Positions 13,147-22,495 of a stretch of 64,000 bases of DNA are shown piece after piece; the stretch's first letter is position 1; every line of letters begins with the position of its first letter. The notes beneath the pieces are model-generated. The model did not search any database. It worked only from the letters and a program-made list of their open reading frames with translations, and had not been told where the DNA came from. Where the stretch lies: NCBI GenBank assembly GCA_002221725.1, contig NJFT01000048.1, positions 154,207 through 218,206 on the forward strand. The letters are read 5' to 3'. A program made the position numbers and the translations under genes. The stretch comes from Scedosporium boydii. Taxonomy: Eukaryota; Ascomycota; Sordariomycetes; Microascales; Microascaceae.

Positions 13147-14774
13147 CTAACCTTGTTTGTCCCGCCTCCTGCCGATGGCATTCAGCAACTCTAATCCGCC
13201 TTCGACCTTGGCGCTGTCCTCGCCGTAGTACTCTAGCCACCCGCCGAGAGCTAACTCGGCATAGACCTGCGCGTCCTCGACGTCGCCTATCTCGAGGTAC
13301 CCCCGAGCCATGGAGTCGTAGAACCCCGCTACTAATGGGAACAGCCCTTCCTCTTCGCAGAGCCTCACGAGCTTGCCCGCCTTCTCGATCGCCTCGCCGT
13401 GCCGACCGGCTTTTTGCGCGTCGGTGAGCGCGGTGCGCGTGTTGGCGATGGTCATGCGACGCGCATCGGACGCCTCGCGCTTTGCGGTGTCTTCTAGGCA
13501 GAGGTGGCAGGTACAGTTGAAGTTCCACGAGTCCTGCAAGTATTTTCGACGCTCTTTGTAGGGCATACCGAGATAGGCGTCTGGAGTGAGCATTTGTGAA
13601 AGAGATGTTAGTACAGAAGAGGTTATCCCAGATATTACGAGATTTCATGTAGAATACCTCGTACAGTTGATGTTGATCTCTTCTCCGGGCTCAATGTCAC
13701 GGTAGGCTGCCACCTCTACCGTTAAACTGCGAGGTGAAAATCGGTAGAACGCACTGCGATACTCGGTGTTAGCCAGACAGACTTCTCGCTCGGCTATGAG
13801 TGCGCCCACTTACTTTGGCTCGCAGGCGTGGTTCATCCGCTAGTTAGAAAGAGAGATTAGACCTCCGTCCCTCGCTTCCGTCTATACCTTTACATAGAAG
13901 GTGACTGCTTCTAATGATTCCGGAGTGTAGATGCGGCCTCACAATACAAGAAAAGAAGCAAACTCACCGAAACCTCTGGAAAGAGCCCTAGATGCGCTCC
14001 CCCATCCGCCATGAACACATTGCAAGAGTTCGTCGTTAAAGCATCGAGGACCTCGTCGCCGCCAGTGCTTTTCGCCAGATCCAACACCTTTGCCCTCGTC
14101 TCCCTCGGTAAATTCTCAAACGCAAGCTTTACGACCCCCTTCCTCATTCCCGGCGTCAGCTCGCTCATCATGCCAGTCTCCACCAGCAACGCAGGGTAAT
14201 CAACCATAAAGACCTCGCCCTTAACAATGCGCCGCCTCGCGATGACGCCCTTCCCCTTCCCCGGCAGGTCCTCCACCGCATAGACCGGACGGCCCGACCT
14301 CGAAATACTGGGCCCCGTCGAAAATCGTCGATAAACCTGCTCTGGAGACACTGGGGAGGCCTCGAGATCGTCGAGTCCGCCAAGCCCGACGATATTAGCC
14401 GCCGTCTCCGGTCGCGTAACCAGGCTGAGACCCGCTCCACGAAAATCGTGGGTGGAATACACGCAGTGGACGGCTTTGCCGTTCTTGCTCGTCTCCACTA
14501 TTGACGGCGAGCGGCCGGATTGGGTTCTGAAGTGGCGGCATTTCAGCGGCTGGAGCCACGGGGATGCGTCCAGCGCCGAGGGCGGGCTCGTGTCGTCTAC
14601 GGCCAAAGGGCACGATGTTCTCTCGCGGCTGTGAAGTGGGCCGGCAGGGTTCCAGAGGCATTTGGGACCTCCTGGAATGGGCTCGGCGAGGGTTAAATGA
14701 GGTGTGAGGCTTGCGAGGAGGAGGACGAGCCCCGCCGTGGAGCTTGCTCGATGAGGAGCCATCGCCGCTAGCAT
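13147..14774 (-). CDS. SET domain-containing protein with signal-like N-terminus
   Basis: Putative lysine methyltransferase-like protein of 451 residues. Four exons with introns 13840-13967, 13754-13813 and 13581-13664. The SET domain begins near residue 160 (VYAVEDLPGKGKGVIARR). Its signature NHACEPN is at about 272-278, assembled across the 26-bp second exon and the third exon. The catalytic-type Tyr is at about 308 (GEEININY), followed by a post-SET Cys cluster C330-T-C332..C335. The C-terminal ~110 residues look like TPR-type helices, as in the SET5/SMYD-like fungal group; no MYND zinc finger was seen. The first ~30 residues contain a hydrophobic stretch (GLVLLLASLTPHLTLA) like a signal peptide, which is odd for a nuclear or cytosolic methyltransferase. 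An alternative start is M5 at 14762. The third acceptor was chosen because a TACTAAC branch site precedes it. Substrate unknown. Confidence 0.82.
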
Positions 14775-16061
14775 GGCAGTTTAAAAGGAGCTGTCTCTAC
14801 GCGCATTGGTGATCTTCACGATGGGAAGCTCTCTGGGGCATTCTTGGAAAGGAAATAATGAGGCCGAGGCAGGCATTTATATGATCCGGAACCCATTACA
14901 CGTTGCTTGAGCTTTACCATGGAGATGCTGTCTCTTACTTTCTCTTACCCGCAGCCATTGCGTTTCATCTTAAAATTACACGTTGTAAATCACTTGCAGT
15001 TAACTGCTACATTGCACCCTATTAAATTAAATTGTCAATCATAAAATCCGCCACAGTCTGGGGAATCTCTGGGTCGTTTCGGTGTGAGGGCTGCCGGATT
15101 ACCGCTTTGGGGATAATCAGCATTCCGAAACTGCAAAAAGGGTTTACTATACTTGACTGGCCTTTGAAGAACCGGGCCCGAAGCACGATTATCGAGTGGA
15201 CATGACATCCATTGATCGATGTCGGAAGCAGTCTTGGCCTTTGAGATGACGTCTCGGCGATGAAGACGTACCCGTACTTACCAGCAACTCAAACAAAGAA
15301 TTCGAAAGGATCTCTCCGAGGTGGTCTAGCCAATGCTTGTATCTATCTCTCTCTCATGAGGATATCGTAGATTGGAGGGGAGGGGGGATATTTTCTCTTT
15401 TCAACCACGCGAGACCCCTCCGATCTCGATAATACAGCAGTGCTCTGCTCCTTCATGATGATGTTGATATAACTTACACCACGTCTCCGCTGGCCACTAT
15501 TACGGGTTAAGTTGAACCAACTGCCACCTCTCACATGTTGTTAAAATAAATCAATGGCCATAAGATATTGAAACGAGCAAACCTTTACACAAAGAACAGA
15601 CCTAGAATGGGCAGGAGCGCGAGAGTTGGCTCGACATTCATCGTTGTGTACAAGTGTAAAAAGCGATCACCACACTAACAGCAAGCAACGTCTAGCAAAG
15701 ATATATGCTGCTTAGGGTGGATGAGAGCGTCAATATAATCGCTGCTATTTCCAACTTCCTTATTTTAACGCACAACGGGAAACCCTCGAAGAAACACTGC
15801 CCGATTATACCGATGCATGCCCAATAAGTTCTCTAGTCCGCTTGATTTTCGAGTTGGTGGCGCTTAGCAGCCTTGGCCATCTGCCGCCCTGCCCGGCCAG
15901 GTCTTTCTCTGTTTATTTTCTCTCCTTTCTTTCAAGAAAGAAAAGGGAGGGAAAAAAAATCCAAGCACGCTTTATCCACGCGTCAATCCTGTTGTGATCC
16001 CTCAGAGCTTGACAGAATCGCATCGCAAACTGACATCATACGCCGCATATTCGACCGGAGA
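14775..16061. other. Intergenic region
   Basis: Upstream of the SET-domain gene and of the first broken kinase gene. Locally AT-rich. No coding or RNA gene was recognised. Confidence 0.45.
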
Positions 16062-17277
16062 ATGCCCCCCAACCCTCTTGACAACCTATCAGACTTGGTG
16101 AATCCAGGCTCTCTACCACTTTTGAGAATAATGACGGGGAAACCTATATCGTTCATACCTGGCCGATAAGCCAGTCAGGAAGGCAAAGGGAGGAGGCTTG
16201 GGTCTATGAGAGGCATCTGGCACAAGGCGGATATGGGACTATTATTCTCCAGCGCAAACGCCGGGAGACGAGCCCGTCTGGTCAGGACGAGTTTCGAGTT
16301 GTCAAGAGTATCGTACAGATTCCCCAAAAGGGCGGCAAGTCAAACTCGAAGTTATATAGGCGTGAGCTAGAAGCATCGGCCAAGTTCTCTCAGGAGAAGG
16401 TCAGTGGTGGAGTACTTTATTCCCAACATGCCTGACTGACAACTACAACCAAGTATGCCGACTGTTTTGTGAAGTTCTGTGGCTGGTATGAAAGCCGCTA
16501 GGCAATTTCATCTGGCAACTGAATACTGCGAATTCGGCGATCTGAGGGAATACCTCTCCGATGCGCAACGCTGCCCGAACGGTCGTATGCCTGAGAGTGA
16601 AGCCCAAGAAGTGGCATCGAAGGTCTTGGGTGGCTTGACATTGATGCACCGAGAACAGTTTTCTCATGGAGACGTTAAGCCGGCGATAGGGCATATATCT
16701 ATCTGCTAGGGGTATAGTAGTCGAGACTCATGGTCACGCCATGCTGATGGTCTGTCCGACTTAGAATATTCTCATCGTCAGCCTTCCTCCGGAACCGTGG
16801 AGGGTTAAGTTGTGCGATTTCGGCCTAAGTAAACGGATTGAAGACGTCACAGGGCGATCCACCGTAAAGGGAACGCCGGGCTTCATGCCTCCCGAGCTAC
16901 TAACAGCGCCCAATTCCGAACATATCGACCACTACTTGGCAGATATATGGTCCTCTGGAGAGACTGTTTTCCAAGCACTGTCGGGCACAAGCACATTTAC
17001 CCTTTCGGAACTCCTGGGGTGCCACCAAGGGGGCTGTGAGTTTCCCAAGAGTGTCCTCCGCAATCTCGAGGTATCCGAAGCCGCGATAGATTTCCTTGCT
17101 TTGCTTATGGCGTCTGCGCCATCGAAGAGACTTACAGTAGAGCGAGCTCGGGCGCATGAGTGGATGGAATCAATGGCGGTGCAGCAGACGGGTGGCGATT
17201 CGAATTGTTGCGAGGGAGATGCATCTAAGGTGATATGTGGTGTTAACGAACACGATGAGGAGAGGAGATTGTCCTAG
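16062..17277 (+). pseudogene. Broken non-RD protein kinase gene
   Basis: Most of a Ser/Thr kinase domain can be read, but not in one frame. From the ATG at 16062 the frame reads MPPNPLDNLSDLVNPGS. Near 16125-16132 the reading shifts to a second frame holding YIVHTWP and the Gly loop (LAQGGYGTIIL) with the following VVK lysine. After an intron at 16400-16453 the frame reads FVKFCGWYES and hits TAG at 16499-16501. A further one-base shift restores EYCEFGDLREYL. The catalytic loop is HGDVKP, with Gly in place of Arg (non-RD). The Asn of that loop lies beyond an expected intron (16686-16764) whose donor reads AT instead of GT while the acceptor is intact. Then follow DFGLSKR, GTPGFMPPEL and DIWSSG, ending at TAG 17275-17277. 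Two frameshifts, one stop and a lost donor make it a likely pseudogene. A multi-error sequence or an expressed fragment (16479-16708 or 16810-17277) is less likely. Confidence 0.75.
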
Positions 17278-17420
17278 TTGTCACCCATCTTGTCGCGTGT
17301 TCACCCTCTGCCCAACGTCCTCGAGGATAGTAGAGGGGCCTATCACTTCCCCTTGTTTACCTCCTTGTTTCCCTCCCTTCCCTTCTTCCCATCCACAATC
17401 AACCCTCCTGCGAGTCTGTC

Positions 17421-18622
17421 ATGGCTTCTACCCATGAGAATAGCCAACCCAAAAGCAGACACCGCATCGGTCCAGAGGCAAGGCGACTCGAATACATCGG
17501 CTTACATACCGGCAACCCTGCTAATTCGTGCTAGCCTTCGCACAAAGTCCCCCAATACAACCAACGCGCCGAGTCTTAGACTTCCCTCCAGAGAACTCCA
17601 CAGACTGACGACTTCCGAAATTCCACGATGTGGAGCTCTCCTCGCGACAAGAACCCTCTCAACCGGAGAACTAACGCGCTTCATCCTGTACAGAGTCAAC
17701 TCTAAACCGCGCTCTGCATGCCAAATCGTGATGAAAGACGTCTGAGATCTAGCTCGCGAGCTCCAGCACAACGAGCCAGACACCTTCGGCCTTCTCGCCT
17801 GCCATGGCTTCGTCGCAGAGTCAGACAAGTCAGACAACTCGGAACCCGACCCGATTGTGGATTCCACCCTAGCCTCCAAACTTCCGCCAGAATACTCCGA
17901 CCCACGTAGTCTGCGAGACCTTCTCCTCGATCCTTCGCCCACCGCGTCGCTTAGTTTCCGTCTGAACATCGCCAAGTCACTGGCCAATGCGGTAGGCCAT
18001 GTCCATACGTTCGGCTTCGTCCACAAGAATATCCACCCGGGGTCTGTGATCAGTTTCGATATCCCTGATGGCGTGAAACCCCCGGCTGTGTTTCTCGTCG
18101 GATTCGAGAATTTCCGTAGGGACCAAGGTCCCACGCTGCGCTTTGGCGATGACATGTTTGAAAGAAACCTATACCGCCATCCATCGAGACAGGGGACTGA
18201 ACCCCAAGAAGACTATGTAATGCAGCATGACATATACAGCTTGGGCGTCTGTCTTCTCGAGATCGGTTTCTGGAGCAGGAGAGAGGCGCCTATGCTTCTC
18301 CTATTCTCGGCTTGTCAGAACTGCGAGGCCCGCAGCTGATCACGTTTCTTCAGACCCAAGGAAAGGAGCATTTACTATCTCTCGCTGCCTCGAGACTCCC
18401 GCAGTTTATGGGAGATAGATATGCGGATATTGTGAAGACGAGTTTGACATGCTTGGACCCAGAAAACGAAGACTTTGGTGATACGGGAGTTTGAGGATGA
18501 GGATGGCATCCTCGTTGGAGCCCGGTATATCGAGAAGGCAAGTGTAATTTCATTCCTGCTTTGGATTTCACGGAGCTAACAACTTTTAGGTTATTGTCCG
18601 CCTAAACGGACTGTATATGTAA
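17421..18622 (+). pseudogene. Broken pseudokinase gene (HeLo-associated kinase-like type)
   Basis: The order of conserved blocks matches the kinase-like C-terminal region often found with HeLo/prion-inhibition domains in fungi. Readable parts: TRFILYRVNSK...IVMKDV, then TGA at 17743-17745 where CGA (Arg) would continue into DLARELQHNEPDTFGLL. Then comes a long open stretch with LAKSLANAVGHVHTFGFVHKNI. The catalytic Asp is absent (HKNIHPGS), and the DFG position reads GFE, so even the ancestral protein was probably a pseudokinase. Frameshifts follow near 18268-18275 (IGFW to EQERGAY) and near 18480-18495 (DFGDTG to FEDEDGILVG). The last intron (18541-18597) has a GCAAGT donor and TTTTAG acceptor, and its final exon VIVRLNGLYM is still intact, so decay looks recent. 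The true N-terminus is uncertain; 17421 is the nearest ATG in a good context. Confidence 0.72.
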
Positions 18623-18725
18623 TCCGAGCCTGAGGACGAGGTCTAATTGTCCCCGTTCTTTTTCTATTTGTCATGAATATTGTACATCGGCGAGAGGATC
18701 GCTATCCGTTTCCAGCGTACGACAC

Positions 18726-21561
18726 CTAGTTCATCTTATTATACCTTTCCCTCGCCTTGTCCTGCGCCGTAGTCAAGTACTCCGCATAGCTATTCTTCGT
18801 CTTCCGCTGCGCGAGCTCCGCAGCGTCCCCGAGGTTTCCACCCTCCGCGCCGAGACCGACACCCTCCTGGTACGCGTTCGTGGCGATGATTTCCGTCCTA
18901 CCCTCGCCGTTCGCGCCGAGGCCTTGTCCTGTCCAGCCCATCTTGGCGAGCATCGCTGAACCCTTAGAGGGCGCAGGTGCTGCAGCCGGCGGTGGAGCAG
19001 GGGCTTCGGGTTTCGGCGCCTTTTGCTTCGCTAGCTGGGGCGTTGGCTTCTTGGGTTGGTTGAAGGCCTCGCGCCGCTCCTTGGCTCGGTCGCGGTACTG
19101 CTGCGATTTTCCTTCGTCGTTCGTCTTGCCTTGTTCCTGAAGCCTCTTATCCCGGGCCGCGAGGCGCGGCGCGGCTGCCTTCACCTTCTCATCGTCGGCC
19201 ATGGCTCTCTTGTGATTTCCGGAGCGCTCGTGGGTGTCCAAGTCATCTAAGGACTTGTACTTCATCATGCAGAGTAGACAGCAGACCCGATCTCGATCTA
19301 CGTACGAGACGACAGGAGGCTCCGACCTAGTAGTCATGTTGTTTGGCGATGCTCCTGCACCGTCATCGGCTGGGGTTGCTGGAGGAGCGACTGCTAACCC
19401 TGCGAGTGATATCTTGATGGGTCCTTGCTTTTCCTTTGGTGGCATTGTGGATGTACTAGACAGCTGATTTTGCTGCCGAGACGGTCCAGACTCTGATGCA
19501 CCTTCGTTGCCCGAAGCCCTCTCATCACCAGATCCAGCGGTGCCGTCTACACGCAATTCCTCATGTTTCTTCTGCCACATGGCCATCTGTCCCGCCATGG
19601 CAACCGGCTTCTTTGTCACCCCAGAGGAGAGATTCCCATCAGCCTTGCGTTTTTTCGCCTTCTTGGCTTCAACCGCGGCTGACGCGCCTTCCGCTGCGGG
19701 ATCGGCCTTGACGGGTGGTTCGGCATTTACCACGCGCTGGTTGGCAAAGACTCGAGGATCCCAGTACTTTACACGTAGTGCTGGGTTAAATAAAGGAACA
19801 AATGAAAACTTCTCCTCCTGCGGCGAGGGTTGCTGTAGCTCGGGGATAAAAACACCCATGTGGATTGAGCAGATATTCACCGAGGCGCCCCCAATAGTGA
19901 AGTTCCGCGACATCTTAAATTTGGTCAAAGCTGCCGCGGCGTCCTCCAGAGTCCAAAATTCGGCGAACCCATATTTCAGCGACTGACTGTCAGATTTGTC
20001 GCGAATGAGGAAGACTCGGTGAAGGGAGCCGCGGCGAGCGCCGTAGCCACTTACGTCTCCCGTCGGAGCGGTCGACTTGAGCTTAGCCGGAGCGCCTGCG
20101 TCCTTTGAAGCTGGCTGCTTCTCGGCGATTTCAAGCTTCTTTATGCCAAACTCAAGAACTTCTTCCGTCACGCAGGCATCTAGGGGATAGATGACCAGGA
20201 ACTGGGATGGATCGTTGGAAGCATCCGTCTCGCCAGTTAACATGTGCGTATATCCAGATAATATTGCTGCGGTTCCGTTAGTCGACACCGAAAATCTTGG
20301 AATAGATTGATGAGAGGACACACATGAAGACTGCGCAAATCCGCACACCTTGCAGCGATTCCGGGATGCGAAATTAGAAAAATCACACTATCCATGGTTA
20401 GCACTTGGCATCTTGGGTAAATCCGGCCGGGGAAATCCTACAGAAGGACATGCCCACTGCTCAGAACGCTCAGAACGGGGCTGTCGCCGATCGCCATCAT
20501 CACGAGGTCTTGCAAAATGAAGGTACAGCATCAGTTTGCGGGCTTCGGATGAGTTCCTGGTGGCCGCTGAGTCGACAACGAGCTCGGGGAAGTGCTTGTC
20601 CACAAATCTGACTGCCAGATCGACTGTCTGGAATTGTACGAATGCGCGACGCGAGCCTGAAGGGAGACATTAGCTCAATATCCCGGCAAGCAGCTAGTGT
20701 TGGTTGATGAAAAGGTTCCATACCTCCAGAGCTGGGTATCCGGACCTCAATGATATCGTCGGGAGAGATCAAAGATGAGTTCAACAAACTTGATTGGAAC
20801 TGGAAACGATGGTTAGATTCGTGAAAGAAACATGGCAAAGGGCCGAACCACGGTGCAGATTCTGTTGTGGCTTGGACCGGCAGTCACCTACCTCGTTTAC
20901 GGAGATGTCGGTAGGGAGACCCTCTAAGATGACGGTATCACTGGGATTGCCGGGATGACGTGACGGCGAGCGCGAATAACTTCGGCTCCTACGCCGGCTT
21001 CGCGGTCGACGGTGACGCTCATGGTCTGAATGGGAATCCGACCGGTGTCGGTAGTGTCCGTGCTGATTGGAGTAATAGGGGTCATCATAGTCCGCATCCG
21101 CGCGTGAATCACGCTGTCGCGGCCTCGAGTCGTTTTGCGAAGAAGGGCCTCTCCGGTCGCGGTAATCACTCCCGTCGTCGGAATATCCATAGTGCCTTCT
21201 ACTTGCGCCATCGCGATACCGTGCTTCCTCTTCAGGCAGGTCGTCGTAAGGCAAGTCGATCCTGGGTGGAGGAGATCGAGAGTATCCTCGTCGTCCCGTG
21301 GGCAAGTTAGCTTACAGCTCAAAACCATCCCTAATTCTGGCCACTTGTGATTTTTCTCTATCACGGGCATCTGAGATGCCATTTCTGCTTTCGACGTGAC
21401 TCCTCCATGGGCTTAGTTCAAGCTTTACCATGCCGCTCTCGATAATAGTCGTTTTGTTCGTCATACGCCCCATCTCGTGGGTCATCATTTCCTCGTCGCT
21501 GATTGTAGTGATCGTAATATCGGTCCCTCGTTGGGGATCGCCCTCGCTGTTCGGGATGCAT
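18726..21561 (-). CDS. RBM5/RBM10-like splicing factor (RRM, RanBP2 zinc finger, G-patch)
   Basis: Nuclear RNA-binding protein expected to act in spliceosome assembly and alternative splicing. Five exons with introns 21311-21428, 20800-20891, 20657-20723 and 20388-20441 give 834 residues. The first ~165 residues are an RS/RD-rich region (DYRDRR, RSRRRSRSYSRS). RRM1 (about 168-250, starting TVILEGLPTDIS) is split over three exons. A RanBP2-type zinc finger follows (W-A-C-P-S-C...N...C-K-V-C, about 277-296), whose first two Cys fall on different sides of the fourth intron. RRM2 is at about 330-430, a C2H2-type finger in the 640s-670s (CCLLCMMKY..THERSGNH), and a G-patch at about 760-805 (LAKMGWTGQGLGANGEGR). 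This order is that of RBM5/6/10; an OCRE repeat region was not obvious. The first intron uses an AAG acceptor at 21311-21313, the weakest part of the model. An extra small intron near 20260-20330 cannot be excluded. Confidence 0.88.
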
Positions 21562-22495
21562 GGTGGCTTTCGGGTCGTTGTTTAGATGTGTATTTGAGAA
21601 GGCCTGTCTCTTTCGCAATGCAAGGCTGTTCGAGCTGCAGCTAGACGATCTGCATCGTGTGGGGATTGCGAAGTTCTAATTTGATGGCATGGAGGTTTGT
21701 GACTTTCACAAATAATAATCGTGTCTAAGAGCTTTGAGGCTGTAATATCTGAAACAAGCTAGAATGAGTGATGAGTCTGGGGCTGGAAGTGGGAGTTGGA
21801 GAAAGAGAGTTCAATGGAATGAAGCTGCTGGAATTGGAGTGAAGTCATCGTTAACTAGTGATTAACTAAGCGATGTTTCCCGTCTGTTGCCACCTGACAA
21901 TAAAGCCTCCACTTCCACTAGTGTGGAGAAGCGGGTTATCCCAATGTCACTCGATGAGTTTCCTACTTCATTACTTCATTACTTCATACCCTCTCACCAA
22001 CTGCTGCAGTAGTATAAGCCTTCTATAGAGACAAACCATGTACCTAGTACATGCCTAGTTAAGCTCTTGCTGGACAATGCATCATCTACGGTCCTTGGGA
22101 TATCAATGGCGAGTCACAGAACTGGACTGTCAAAGTGTTCCAGACCCCAAGACGGGAAGGCAAGCAGTTTACACAGGAGAGCCTTGGGGAATGAAGATTA
22201 AGATCCAAGTTTTAGCTTGGACCTTGAAAAAGATGCCCATCATAGAAGAGAAGCCCCGATATGACACTTCAGGGTCCCATGTTCGAGTTTTAACATCAGC
22301 CACCTCAAGGCTTTGGAAAGGTGCATGGCAGGGCTGGATGAGTCGTCCAGCTTGTGCGGGGCAAGGCTGTCGAGTAAATCTGCCCAACATCTCCTCTTAT
22401 TCCTTTTACTTCTTTTAATTGCGCTCGAGACTCATCACCATAGTCTCCTTCGTAGAATTCTGGGGTAGCCAGTTCCCTTAACCCCCGGCTTGAGC
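21562..22495. other. Divergent intergenic region
   Basis: Shared upstream region of the splicing-factor gene (-) and the HeLo-like-domain gene (+). It contains an 8-bp tandem repeat at 21964-21987 listed separately. No gene was recognised. Confidence 0.45.
21964..21987. repeat. Three perfect tandem copies of TACTTCAT
   Basis: The 8-bp unit TACTTCAT is repeated three times without mismatch in the intergenic region. Too short to assign a role. Confidence 0.85.
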
